From Chionis minor (lineage: Eukaryota > Chordata > Aves > Charadriiformes > Chionididae), in assembly GCA_013398295.1 (NCBI GenBank), contig VZSF01008841.1, positions 1 through 64,000 on the forward strand: DNA of 64,000 nucleotides, written 5' to 3'. Under the pieces are notes generated by a model that worked only from the letters and a program-made list of their open reading frames with translations, was not told where the DNA came from and ran no database searches. The translations under genes were made by a program, and so were the position numbers. Below are positions 10,047 to 22,975 of this stretch, in pieces (within the stretch, counting starts at the first letter, position 1; every line of letters starts with the position of its first letter).

Positions 10047-13000
10047 TTAGCATATATAAAATTTTCTGTAGTCTCAGTTGTCAGATTGAGCATTTAGAGG
10101 TAAATCATGTATAATAATAAAAATGACTTAACTGCTCTTTTGTGTGGGTTAGACGTATGTTTGGGCATAAAATGAGAATGAGATGAGATGCATATGGAGT
10201 TGTGAAGGCAAAAGCAAGAAAAGCAGCACTTCTAAGTGCAAAATAAAGTCTGAAAATACCTTTTCATGACACTGCGTAAAGTTGTGTTAAAAATTAATTT
10301 TGTGCATTCTAGAGCAGGAAGCTGCAACTACTTGTCCAACTGTGTGGTTCATCAGTATAAAAGCACTGGAGTCCTTTTCAGAAGACAGCATTCTGACACC
10401 ACCTCCTAAGCTCAGAATATGTGTCTTTTTCAAGACTTTTGGCTAATCACTTCCCACAATTAATGTTACTCTCTGCCTTCTACAAAACTATCAGTCTATT
10501 TAAAATAGTATTTTGAATACTTTTTAACCATTGGTCTTTGTTTTGTGAATCTTGTAGTGCATTAGTATTATTTACTATCATGTTACATAGCTACTCTGAC
10601 AGGCATAAAAAGTATGAAATATGACACAGAAAAGAATTTCAACATGGTCTCAGTAAAATAAACCTCTCCAAATGTGCTACAGTGACAGAGAAACAGAAGA
10701 AAAACTTAACCATCCTCTGAAGACCTGGACAGGTAGCCGTTTCACTGTGGTGCACGTATTTGCTTAATACATTGTGAACTGAAGACTTTGATCCCATGGA
10801 GGCTATACACATAAGTTTATTAAATATTGCTGAAACTGATACCTTTGACATCTAAAGGACTTTTTAAGGCAATTTCTAAAGCTAGGTTTGGCTTACCAAG
10901 CATCCACCTCTTGGAGAAGAAACTATGTAGGTACTGCTCAGCTTACTCGGCAAAATAATTTAAGCTTCCCAGGTTCCATGGAAATTTGTCTTGGCTTTCT
11001 TTCGTGAATTGAATTTTCCATGAGAAGAACTGTATATGAAAGTACTCTGATATTACTCTGTTAAGTCCCTCATTCATACACACACAGAAAAAAGTTTATT
11101 CTACAACTGAAGAGGTGTCACAGAAATATTCCAAACATAATTTAAAATTAGAAGCAAAACTCTTGGATCCAAGAGAACTCTATACCGCATCTCCACTGTC
11201 ATCAATCTGTACATTGTTCCAACCTGCTTTCTAAATTCACCTGCCACTGCAATGCAAAAACTACAACACCCTAAGTACAATCCCTTTCCAGCTCCAGTGA
11301 CATTCAACTACTGCCCAGATCAAGAAGCTGAAGAGATGGAGCAACACCACAGGTAACAGTAACTTGAACCCACTTGTGCTACTGTAAAGACAAAACTACT
11401 GCTGAAAGAACGGGCAGGCTTCAATCTGTTTGCTCGTCGTACTACTGGATAATTTATCCTTGCAGAAAATGAAAGATAGGTAAAGGATCCCCAATAGGCA
11501 GGGAAGAGAATTCTGCCACCTTCCTTCCCTGGGTTACTCCATGGCAGACAGTGAATGATGTTTCCTTGTTGCTGTTGCTGCTTTTCAGACTACAGCTGCC
11601 AAATGTATCTTAAGCATCTGAAATGATCAAATTTGAAAGTGAAGTGCATCTTTGAGAAAACAATGTTTTGTTGCCTTGAAGGGGAAACCCCTGAATCATA
11701 CCTGGAAGATGAAAACCAATCAGTTTAAATTTAATACATATCTATGCTAAAAAAATAAATTAAAATAAAGTTTAAGAATAATTGTTACAAACATAAGGAC
11801 GTACAATTTTGGGCAGCTTCCTGAATTCTTAGGTTTATAAGTATGTTGGAACGAGAAAGAAATTGAAAAAGACTGAGGTTTGCAAATAACAGGAAACTAC
11901 AAAATATTTTACTTCCTTATCCCAAAACTATAACAAGCAAAAGACTTAAAAGAAAATTAATTCAGTTGTTTTTATATATGCATATATTTGTGCATGGAAA
12001 CTAAGATACAGATTATGTACTCCTTATCTCCATTAACATGCAACATATACCTCAAAAACTCCCCAAGAACAAAGCATATCTTTTTCAGGAGGTTTGACTA
12101 CTTATTTGACTCTGCAGTGATGCAGGAATAAATTGATCAATGACATTGCTGAGTATCACAAAGTACCGGGTGTACTTGCCTGATTCAGTGTTCAGTCAAG
12201 TAAGTAGAAATCAAAGAATGTTGTTAAGATGTTAATCAGACCTTTAGCTTTCCCATTCAATGCCACAACTTTATTCTGTAAATTCCTGAAAAAACTGAGG
12301 CTTTTGTTTTAGGGAAAACCCAGTTTCCTGCTGGTTACAGATTACAGTATTTTTGTAAATGTATACAATTACGTAGCCAAAATATTGTTTAAGAAATACG
12401 TCTGGCCTGTGGAACTGGAAAAGCTTCAGCGGAGTGTAAAATTCAGTCTCCTTCATCTTTAAATAGTTAGCAGGGGGCCCCTTCAGCATAAAACACCATT
12501 ATTTCTAGACCAAAATAAGAAAACTAAAGGAGAGCAGCGTACATATTCATTTATAAAGGGGTAAAAAACAAACACTACTGGAGTATTCCATGAGCTACAA
12601 TGGAAAAGCGCGCTTTTGTTTACACTTCTCAATAAATATAGGAACATTTTTGTAACAACGTTTGTTATTTCAACAAATTTATGTTGAGCCTTTTTGCTAC
12701 AAGCTTTGTCATGAGAAGGAGGTATTAGAATTATCATCCTTGATATCTGTGACCTTTTCAGTATTCGTTATGTTTAGATTCACTGTCAGTTCCACCTCTT
12801 CTTCACAGGTTACTAAGGCTGTATCCAAAGAAAAATGCAAATTGCCAGCAAGTCAAATTACAGAACATTAATAAGGTCAAAGCAGTACAGTTTATTATCA
12901 TCTTTCACAGAATACATGAAACATTAACATTGTGTTACTTCATTCTCATGACAATAATTGTAAAGAGACCTTCCAGTGCAACTTACTCTCATTACAACTT

Positions 13001-16000
13001 TTAAATTACATTGTGATTTGTAATTCTGTACTCCTCTTTGAATTTGTCTCTCTCTAAATATCTTGATTATTTCAAAATGCATTGAGCTGCACGTGAAATG
13101 TTTTCTGATAACATGACTTATTTGTACTTCAGATTTTTATTGAAACTAATGGAAAGCAGAGAAAAGTATGTTAGCAGGAAGACTACAAGACAGCACGCCA
13201 TTTCATGTGCAAATGCATGGAAACAGTGCGTGACTTCCATGGTTGAGCAAGAGACTGGGCTAAAGGCCTCCTTTCATCCTACTCAATTTGCATTATTCTC
13301 TGATTATATCATTCTGAAGATTAAAATACAAGCAATGTCTGAGAATGCCTACTTAAGGTATAGCGTATTGTACAGGTAGAGAATGTTAAGTAGTCAATAA
13401 AAACTGCTGCTGGAGATGCAAGAATGGACACACAGGAATCCTCTGAACACAGTTAAGACAATAAAATTGTTTTATAGTCACATTCTATCCATCTGAAGAC
13501 ACTATTAGAAGTACGCTTGCAATGCAGATTCAATTCACTGCCTGAACAGTGACTGACCACTCCATTCAAGAAATTCAGCTCCCCACAAGACACTTACCCT
13601 ATGTCAAACAGCACTCTCTATATAAATGCACATTTAAATACATGTATTTTTTAATTAACAACTGTGCTATCAATATCTATGCAACAAAAAGTTTTCATAT
13701 GAAAAAGGAGGAAAGGAGAATGATTTCCTAAATGGAGATAGAAAATCAGAAGTCAACAAAGAGGAAAATGCTAAGAGGTAGGAAATCAACCAGAAATAAG
13801 GAACAGCAGCATCTTCCAACATATAGAGAAAAAAAGCAAACTCTCTTAGTTAAAAGGAAAGAAAACCATAGAAAATCACCTTCAATTGCTGTCTGTAACT
13901 AAGAGCAGCATACACAGTGTTTTTGCCTTTCAGCTTCATTCCACATTGGATATGAAAAAGCCACACATTTTCACCACATTATAAGTCTACTTTTGAATTC
14001 AAACACTGCAAATATTCTTATCAGTTTCTAAATTAGAATTTCTACGATCAAAAGTCTCTAATTTTGCTATAACATGCCAATTTCCCACAAAAAAAAAAAG
14101 CTAGGTTCATAACATTACTCAGTCATTCAGAACTTGGTAGTATGGAAATTCTCATCAGCTTAACTTCGGTATTCTTACACGAGTAGGATTTTTTAATATT
14201 AATTCCAGATCTGGGTAAGTTTCAGCATTTTGCGGTATTACAGGTTTGGGGCAGTGATAGACAGAGACACAACAGAGCCACTGCTTCTTTCATTACTATA
14301 AGAAAATGAACACAACTATCAAATGTTTATTATATCTCACTCCTCATGCAGTAAATACATGAATAATTTAAACATATGTTAAGTGCCCTGTGCCAAAATA
14401 ATGAAGCACCTAATTTGTAATATTAGACAAGTATGAGGATTACACTCAATGTTGTCAATAACCCTGTGACAAGACTTCTCACTGAAAAGCTTTCAGTGTT
14501 ACTGCAATAGGAGACAAAGTTTTCTTCCACACTGCAACATAAACTGTGCAGCCCAAACTACGTTTCTCGTTAGTTAATATATTCTTCTAAGGGCTAGTTG
14601 GCTTCAGGTTTACCTAGCTTGACCTTTCAGACAGCAAGGGATGGATTTTCATCTCAGTGCTAGGATTACACGCCATTAGCACCAACAGAAGTTGCACACC
14701 AAACTCCCCATGCATTAGGGGACAATTCTGTTCAGAAATTATTCATAGCAGCTTCTAAATTATACATTAAATATGGAATATTCTCCCCAAACAATAAAAA
14801 TATCCTTCCTTTTTATTCAGAGCATCAGCATTTGGTAGATACGGCAAAGTTGACTTGATAGTAAAAGTAATTATAATTGAAAGCCCTTTATTTCCTATAC
14901 TCCCAAATAAGTAGACAGTGCTTAAGTGTTGGCATAGATTCAATTTATGACAATATGGAGCAATTAGTTAAGAGAGGTTCTGTAGAAAAGGGAAAGGATC
15001 AAGGAAAGAACAGAAAGTTACATGATATTCATGAGAGCAGTGGGCTTTTTTTTTTAAAAAGAACTGCTACTTCAGAGTTTTAGCTGAAGGTAACACATAA
15101 AACCTGTTTCTCATTTTTAAGTAAAAATAGGAAACAAGAATTTATTTTTTTTTTTAATTCTGTCTTCAGATCAACAGAGATAGTTTCATGTTGCCAGGCC
15201 TCCATGTATTTCTTGAAAACCTCTTTGGTTTTTTAGTTCATTCTAACTTGCCGGATTTAGCAAGCTCTACTGTGGGTTCAGGCAGACTGTACAATTCAGA
15301 GGTTACAGTAAAATGGGGACCGAGTAACACCATATTGCTGGGAGCTTTCATGTGTCTCTTGCTCACAGTAACCAGCTTCTGAGCACGTATGGTCTGTGAG
15401 CCCTTGGAATAGCATTGCTTTAGGGAACACTATCCAGTGCTAGCACAAATCCCTATCTTCCAAGATGGAAGAAGGAACAGGTGGAAAAGTAAAATAAATG
15501 GGAAGAAAGAAGAATACCCACACATTCTACTTTTACGTACCTAAATTTTCCCCAATGGGCTATATCCACATTATGCAGTTTGGGTTGGAACCTAGAAAAT
15601 AATAATCTCCCATCTGCATGACAGAGTAAAATCCCCGTTACCAGACCTTAGGTGTCCTTACCCTGGTTTTCAGTTGCACAGGACAAACATTTTGGACTAA
15701 GCTCTTCAAACAATTAGAATGACACATCCTATAGCTATTCCGGTTCATATGCCCGAACTTTCAGATCATAGACAATCTTTTCCAGCTTCTCCACCATCCA
15801 TGCTTACTCTTGGAAAGCACCTAGTTAACAGCCTTGCCACCTGTCGCTAGGTGACTACTGCAAGACAGACACATATAGCCTTGACAGTGAAATCCTTAGT
15901 GAGGCTTCCTAAAAGATTCCCAGTTTTTTCCGCTTTGCCTCCTACTCTGTCTACACTCCTCCCACCTGGCTGACTAGTTCTCCTTTGTAAGACGCATCAG

Positions 16001-16541
16001 TAAAATTACCTTACAATTCTTTTTAAGCCAGGTCACAAATCACAATTTAAGATACAAACTCTCAACTAGTTGAGTCAACGCAAATGCGGATTAGGGAAAC
16101 GAGCAACAGAAGGCCAGAACTTCGTAAAGCAGTTCCGCTATTGAAACAGCCAACGTACCGTGCAACCACAACCCAAGGCTCTGTACATTTAAACAATTAA
16201 ACACAAACGTGTACTGAGAATTATCAGTGTCACCCTGTGTCAATGAAAACCACTGAAGAGTAACATCTTTTGGGAAAGACTAGATAAAAAGTTCACAAGG
16301 GCCCCCTGCGCAGTAAAGAATACGGCCTCTGTCCTTTTTAAGTCAGTCACTTGGCTGCCGTTTGTCACAGCGATCAGCTGAAAAGCAGTCAGTGAGCTGT
16401 CAATCGCATATTTATAAAGGTACAGTAATAACATTTATGAGATACTTGTAAATAATGAAAAATACTCACAAAGCTTCACTACAGAACTCGTTCTGTAATT
16501 AAATTTGAAGTTACTTTGGGAGTGGTAACCTGTCTGGGAAC
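10047..16541. other. AT-rich non-coding stretch
   Basis: No gene, repeat body or structural RNA is recognised. A-runs occur (for example 14088-14099 and 15148-15158). The longest plus-strand frame (93 codons, 13098-13379) has no domain and lies in ordinary AT-rich DNA. Confidence 0.6.
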
Positions 16542-16557
16542 CCTGCACGCGTGCAGG
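16542..16557. repeat. 16-bp perfect CpG palindrome
   Basis: CCTGCACGCGTGCAGG is self-complementary over all 16 bases. It contains two CpGs and the core GCGTG on each strand (the AhR/ARNT xenobiotic-response core). GCATGC and CACGTC follow within 30 bp. CpGs are rare in this AT-rich neighbourhood. The palindrome is a direct observation, but binding by any factor is inference. Confidence 0.85.
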
Positions 16558-17713
16558 TCGGGCATGCAGTGCCAGCACGTCCAGTTAAGAAACACATTAC
16601 TCTCAATTCTGAATATAATCAGTGGATATGGACAGACTCTGAGGAGGTGGTTTAGAATTTGAAGTTATCTTTCATGACAACTGGTCAAAAGTTTAGCTAG
16701 GCCATAATTTTATTATGGACACATAAAATAATTCTCTTAGTACATTAGAGGTAAACTACTCACCTGGGAATACTCAAAATTAATTTTTTAGTGACACTCT
16801 TGGATTCTGTTATGTTTTTTCTTAGAAGGTATAAAGCACGTGATACACGAAGAGCATCTGAATCAAAAATCTACCCAAAGCTGTCTTATTATGAATACAC
16901 TCCATATTATATTGACTCACTTAAAATTGTTTGAAATTATGTCAGACTAGGTTAGACTGCTTTCATGTCAATTAATCAGAACCAGTATGCTAACTATTAC
17001 ACGCTGTTTAATTGTAATTTGCTGAATACAGCTTCTATTGGCATAGCATGTAAAGATGCATTTGCCAACTCTTTTTTAAAACACTGCAGCACTATACTTG
17101 ATAAGTCCTTTTCCCCAAATTCCAAAAACATTCTTTTACTTCTCTACACCATACCTTGCAACATGTGGGTTTTTCATTTTTTCTCATTACCTGAGTCAGT
17201 TGCTTTTCATGCAATCAAATTAATCGGAGCCCTTCTCTAACAAACATGATAAATGGTTGGTTACTTTTACACCAGAAACTCATGTAGAATATTTAAGGGC
17301 AGTTCACTTCAGCGCCAGTAAATTGAGCAGACATTAACAAAAAGATCACAACATCGTATTTCTTGCACTTGCCCTTGCAGTCCTGCTATCGTGTTTGACG
17401 CTGTAGAGAAAATGTCCACGTTCCAAACTGTGCCTAACATACAGAAACAATGTCTGGGGGGAAAACTCTGGCCAGAGGCTGATGTGACTGGTGAAGTGAG
17501 CACCTTTGATTCCCAGGCTTAGCTAAGAGCTTGCAGCTGACGGTGTTTGTCCCTTTCTTGGCTTAGCACACCGGAGTTTTCCACCTGAAAAAGCCCACAG
17601 GCTGCACTTCCCAGCAACATGCTCTGCTCTCAAAAACTCATTTCCACCTTTTGGCAACCCTGAAGGTAGCCAGATCATGGTAAGCATGCGAACTTAAAAT
17701 AGGGACAAGAGAT

Positions 17714-17728
17714 TAAAAAAAAAAAAAA
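17714..17728 (+). repeat. Poly(A) run
   Basis: Uninterrupted A run of about 15 bases. There is no recognisable SINE or processed transcript body upstream, so I treat it as a simple homopolymer and not a retroposon tail. Confidence 0.85.
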
Positions 17729-17989
17729 GTCTTTTGATAAAAGAAAACTGCAAGAGTTAATAGTGCAATTTCCTGTTTACAATAAAGACGTCACATTTTT
17801 TCCAAAAAGAAGTCTTTCAGAGTGAATCTAAATGGGCTGCATTAGCGCACAATGAAAAACAGAAATAACAAAAAGCCCTGCTGATTCAAAGATAAAGGAA
17901 ACATCAAAACGGTGTTTCCTTAAGGTTACACTGACAAATTACCTTAGCATTAAAAGATTAACTTTCTGCTTTTATCGATCTCTATGATA

Positions 17990-18008
17990 AAATATATACA
18001 CACACACT
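17990..18008 (+). repeat. Compound TA/CA dinucleotide repeat
   Basis: A short ATATATA run passes directly into ACACACACAC. It is a small compound microsatellite and is probably polymorphic. Confidence 0.75.
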
Positions 18009-18906
18009 CAAAACAGACTTACATCTCAAAAATAAAATGCTTTTAAACAGACATGGAGAAGCACACTATAAGACAAAATATTATATAAGAAATCTAATAC
18101 GAAATCAACCACAAATGTATGCTTTTCCATCCAACTCTTCTTCTCCTCAAGAAGCAACCAAGTAGGAAGGGACAAAGTGAGGAGTTCAAAACCAAAAAAA
18201 TGTGGTTTTTTTTAAAGTAATAGTCTAAAAGTAAAATGAGTCCCTTGAAGATTTTAATTATTTAAAAAAGATGTAGTAGAAGTCCAGAAGTATTTTAAAT
18301 CCTTTTCTTTTGACCATAAACAAATTACTCTGACCTATTTCAGCTTGTGTACATATTTTTCAAAGATGAAAAAGAATAGTTAAATCCTTTTAAAAGCTTT
18401 TGTCACTCATGTCAGACAACCTCTAAAACGTGCCACGTGCAGGTGAGCATTAGAAATAAAAGGAAATGAATCCAATTTTGAAGTATGCATTAGGACTATA
18501 AAATTATGACTATTACATATTAGGATTTAAAGCCCCCAACTTTCAGTAGTAATTTAAAAAATAAAATATAGGTAAAATCTTAGATAGGCAAAACCTTCAC
18601 AAAAAGAAAAGAGAAACACAAACTATTTCCTATTTCTACATGAATATTCACTAAAAACTAAAGCTTATGCCATTCCCTGCTAGTGCAGTTAATTAAGTAT
18701 TCAGACCAGTCAACAGCTCGGTTGGAATGATTTTATGACAAATGACCAAAACCATATCAACCATAAAAACCCAGCCCTTCAACAATCCCTCAAGCCCAGG
18801 AAGCTCAATCAATGTGAAATAGACGGCAACTTCAGCGGTGGCAGCGTTCGCTCACTCTCAACTCTGCATAAATCTGATGACAGGCAGTTTTCCTCCATTA
18901 ACTTCT

Positions 18907-18930
18907 ACACACACACAGACACACAACACA
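18907..18930 (+). repeat. CA-rich microsatellite
   Basis: Interrupted (CA)n with GA and AA interruptions. It produces Thr/His/Gln-rich reading frames on the plus strand and a Val/Cys run on the minus strand, and neither is coding. Confidence 0.8.
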
Positions 18931-19446
18931 GAGAAGACAAAAGTAGGTTTCAGAAGTCTAACAGACAAGACGACAGAGCATTTGAGAAAAAAAAATCCAA
19001 TAGGGAAACCAAGTTTGTTAGGTTCGATGGCTATTACATTGATTGGTAGAAGGGAAGAAAAAGTCAAGGAGACGAATAAAGACTAAAATCAATGCACACA
19101 GACACCACCCTATATACAGAACACACCCATGCTAATTGAAAATACCTTTATTTTCTGAAGTTTACCTGTTACAAGAGGTGCTACAATGTCTATGTGCTGA
19201 AATGCAGAAGGTGAAGATTACACATTTAGAACACAAACAACACTTCAAGGTTCAGAGAAATGTTTTGAATTCCCTTGGTCTCAACTTCACCTGATTAAAA
19301 GAAGCTTTGTTGTAACCAAGTGCACTGCAGGATGTAAATTATAATCAATACAGAACCATGTAGATATATATATACATATCTTATGCATTCCTATGTGCTA
19401 ACACACATTACATGTAAATTGGTTCACACCAAGATAATGTTGAGTC

Positions 19447-19501
19447 AGAGGAAGAAAAAAAAAGGGGGAGCAGGAGGGAACAGACAGGAGATGAAGGGGA
19501 C
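19447..19501 (+). repeat. Polypurine tract
   Basis: This is an A/G-dominated stretch with a nine-to-ten A run followed by GGGGGAG and further GA-rich sequence, interrupted by a few C and T. It could form non-B DNA, but no function is indicated. Confidence 0.65.
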
Positions 19502-21589
19502 AGAAAGCAAAGTGATGATTTCTCTGCATATGGAATATTAAAAATTTGAGGTGGCATATTTTAACAAATATAAACCTCAGCACTCTTCTGTATTGATCTC
19601 CTATTTTTGACCAACTCTCAGGTATATTTTCTCTGGGCTTTTCGTGTGGAACCAGCATAATAATTAGAATGAGATCATCCAGTTTCATCCAATAATGCCA
19701 ATGTTATCTGAGGGCTGGACAGCATCCAAATCTCATTTCAATACATCACTTGGGTATTATAAATGATAAATCAATATTTCTAATACTTTTCCATTCTAAT
19801 GTATTACAGTGGAAATAAGCCAGCACAGTCTGCAAGAAATATGCAGATTAAAAAGGTTATACTTTGAGCATAATGAAATGCAATTATTATTTTTTGTTAA
19901 ATGAAACTTGGAAGCAATTGGTCATTGAAACCAGGGAAAATTCAAGAGGAATTTGAAAAGTTAACATCATTTTGAAGTTAAAACAAGAAGTAACAGGTCA
20001 TTGAGTCAAGTCAGTTGAAAAACACGTTCATTAGCTTTGAGCAAGGTAAGAGAAGTGGAATGAACTCCTAAGAATTCAAAAGGCATAACTAAAGCGTATA
20101 TGCACGCACAGCTTATCATCGCCGTTTTCAAAAGAACATCATATACGCACTAGCTGAACAGCGGCACTTAGATAACATGGTCATAAACACATCCATTATT
20201 TAACTGGAGGGAATAATTGATATATTTTCCTCACCTACCCTACATGAATTTAGCTCAACTCAAGTTCTTGTATGCTGTCCTGAAGAGGGACAGGCTCAAT
20301 CACACACACTCATGAATCTTCTTGAACTAGTATCTTTGTAAAGGAAGCAGAATTATTTTTTTTTCTTCAAGATTGTAGCAGTAAAACATACTCTGATTGA
20401 CAAGATCTAGAATAGGAAGAAAATATTCTGCCTTAAGTGGTCAAATAAAGGTAGTTAAACAGAATGCTGTAACATGCATATGAGTATTTCAAACATATCA
20501 CACTAATGATATAGGTATATATCACAAAATTTTAAAAAATTGAAAAATAATATTTTAATATTAGAATAAAAATTAGTAACATCCGTTTCTAAGTGCATTC
20601 TCTCACATTCTAAAGACATAACAGAAGCTTCAAAACACTCTACCAAGAACCGTAGTTCTCAAAATTTATTCAAAAATAAACACAATTCAAACCAGGAGTT
20701 CTCATGATTAATTTGTATTCATTTTTAAACTTCAAAAAATCGATTCAAATCTCATTTAGCATAATGTAAAAAGAGCCAATTCCATTAAAATTGGAGCTGT
20801 AAATCTTGCATAAGATGAGAACTAATTCCCATTGATTTCACTGAAGTTACCTAACTTACTCACTTAATCAGTAAGCAAAATCAAATATATATATCTTGAG
20901 TCAGCTTAAGAAACAATGTGAATCCCACAGGAAAGTTCAGTCTTCAGATGTCAAAATTTAAATAGTCTGAACCGAAGTTCAAGACTTAGATTTTTTGGAA
21001 CATAAGCACCTAACGTGCATACACTGAAAGACCGAAGCATGGTCACAGATCGGTTCTTTTCAGAGCATGTATGACATCTAGGGTAATTATCTCAGTTTCT
21101 AAGAGATATCTATACTCTGCAAGAACAGTAACAAGGAATTTTAAATTAAAAATGGTAAACTCCATTTGCTATTATTCTGAAGAAATTAATAAATAAACAT
21201 CAAGCCAAAAGAAGTCTAAAGTAAGAGTGTCATCTTGACTGAAAATCTCCACTAAGAACAGTCTTCATGAACTTCAGAGAGGAGACAGGCCTGATCAACA
21301 TAGGAGGACTTAAAATTGTTTCCTAACATTTATGAAAAGATGTATTTTCTTTTTTTTTTTTAAATCTCTGTGAGAGGTTTTCTTTTTTTTTAAAAGAAAA
21401 GAAGAGAGAGACCATTATAATTCCTGTGAAGAATAAAATTAATACATCTGCTTTATGGCTTTCCTTAGATAACAAAATTTTAATTTTATTATAGTCTATT
21501 GTTATGAAAATTGGGACTTATTTAAAGCATTGTGTATTTGAGTATTTGATGTAATTTCCATTTTTGGTATAAATCCCCCATTACGAAAC

Positions 21590-21860
21590 GCTGCTGCAAA
21601 GGTGTAGGCAGACCCAAGACTGGTTATGAAGACAGCAACTTGGAGAGTGTATTAGAGAGAAAAAAGAGAGCGAGACACAAAGACGGAACGCTCACCAGTA
21701 GCAATACATGAGGCGCTGCCTGGCAGCTGTGGGGCTGCAGACAACTGTTAGTGCCCTGACACAACTGCAGCAGCCACGGCTGAACGGGCAGCTCCAAGGG
21801 GGCGCTTGATGCAGCGGGAACTGGGCGCACTGGTGAGTAAACAGCAAAGCGGAGTTTGGC
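21590..21860 (+). promoter_or_regulatory. GC-richer patch with donor-like site; candidate first exon
   Basis: This island of higher G+C holds roughly ten CpGs in AT-rich DNA. It contains AAGGGGGCGC (21796-21805), a good match to the CTCF core on the plus strand, and ends with CTG|GTGAGTAA, in which the intron GT would be 21833-21834. The +1 to +6 GTGAGT is a consensus donor. The layout fits a non-coding or alternative first exon read rightwards. There is no TATA box or obvious open frame on the plus strand. A minus-strand 68-codon frame covers the patch but is not recognisable. Chance donor matches are common, so this stays tentative. Confidence 0.3.
21792..21805 (+). promoter_or_regulatory. 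CTCF-like motif, forward
   Basis: I compared this site with the IUPAC form CCASYAGRKGGCRS, recalled from the literature. It matches 11 of 14 positions, including the whole AGGGGGCGC core. The mismatches are in the 5' flank. CTCF is the zinc-finger protein that blocks cohesin extrusion at oriented sites. Occupancy cannot be judged from sequence. Confidence 0.35.
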
Positions 21861-22737
21861 TTCTGCTAAGACTGAAGTGACAGAATTTTCTTCTTCATTT
21901 CAAGTACACGCTACCGTCGTTCCCGAGCAGGCCTGTTGGCAGAACTGTACTTGAATTTGCATGAATAAGGCCCATCTTACCCCTTTTTTGCCTCCGGGAG
22001 CAATTCTTTTTTTTCTTTTTGTTTGACACGTGAATTGCATTCATTTAGCATGCCTCAAAGTACAGAGATCAAAAATATTGTCCTTCTTAAAACACACCAG
22101 TTACCCAGGATTCTGAACTCTTAGTTTCTCACCTCTTTCATACACATTAATGAACCCGTCATCAAAAGAGAGACAGTATTTTTGCCCTGCCCTTGCATCA
22201 TGTTGAACTCAAGAAAGATGAACGGAGACTGACAGGAGACCATACACACACACGCATACTTTAAGTCTTTCACACTACTACCTCATTGTCTTACCCAGAT
22301 TCTCTAAAGAATCACCTTACATTTCCAGCTTCCAAATATGCCAGCAACAATGTTGAGAGACATATATCCGTTCTCCAGGTAAGGCCTAGATACTTTAAGG
22401 CATTTTCATTCACATTAAATAACAACACTTGCTAAGTAGGGGACATTACATGGGAATATTTTTGTGATGCTAATATGGCCATAAAGTCAGTTTTGGTAAA
22501 ATGCATTGTAGTACACAATAAAGATACCTGTGACTATGAAGCCATTTGGTTATTTCAAAGGAAAGAAAATAATCCTCTTAAGCCTCCTCTCTTCTGAAGA
22601 TTATTCATTTTAAAAATACGAAAAGAGAAGACAATTCCAAGTTCCAACAATTTGGAGCGTGGGGGCGACTGTTTCTGAGGAAATGCTGGTAAGCACATCT
22701 GAGGGGCCATTTGGTGAATCTCTCAAAAATCCATGCC

Positions 22738-22975
22738 TGGCATCTTTCCTGTCCATTGGTTTGAATGGTGCATGAATTAGATTAACCGTCCCGATTATTC
22801 AAAGAAATTTAGCTTAATGACCTGCAATTACTTTAATGGCTTTGAAATTCAGAAGGTAAGAAAGCACCATGTTTCTTTAAATGAACATTAAATATAAAAT
22901 GTCTCTGATTGACTGTCATGAAAACCCAATTTTATTGCCATTTAAATTATTCAGAATCAATATTAGACATTAGCT
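22738..22975. promoter_or_regulatory. Candidate conserved enhancer-like block
   Basis: This interval of balanced complexity without homopolymers holds repeated ATTA/TAAT cores (GAATTAGATTAA, AGCTTAATGACC, GCAATTACTTTAATGG, TTTAAATTATTC). That is the texture typical of vertebrate conserved non-coding elements near developmental genes. The call rests on composition only, since no alignment was possible. Confidence 0.2.

Larger units (their letters stand above)
16558..21589. other. AT-rich non-coding stretch with microsatellites
   Basis: No gene is recognised. The interval includes a poly(A) run, CA-rich tracts and a polypurine tract that are listed separately. The overlapping plus frames at 18735-19086 are caused by A-rich sequence with few T-start stops and have no domain. 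Confidence 0.6.

Noticed and set aside
17714..17728. Poly(A) run as the tail of a SINE or processed pseudogene
   Set aside because: No retroposon body is recognisable upstream and no flanking duplication was seen. The same applies to the runs at 30432, 36262 and 43217.
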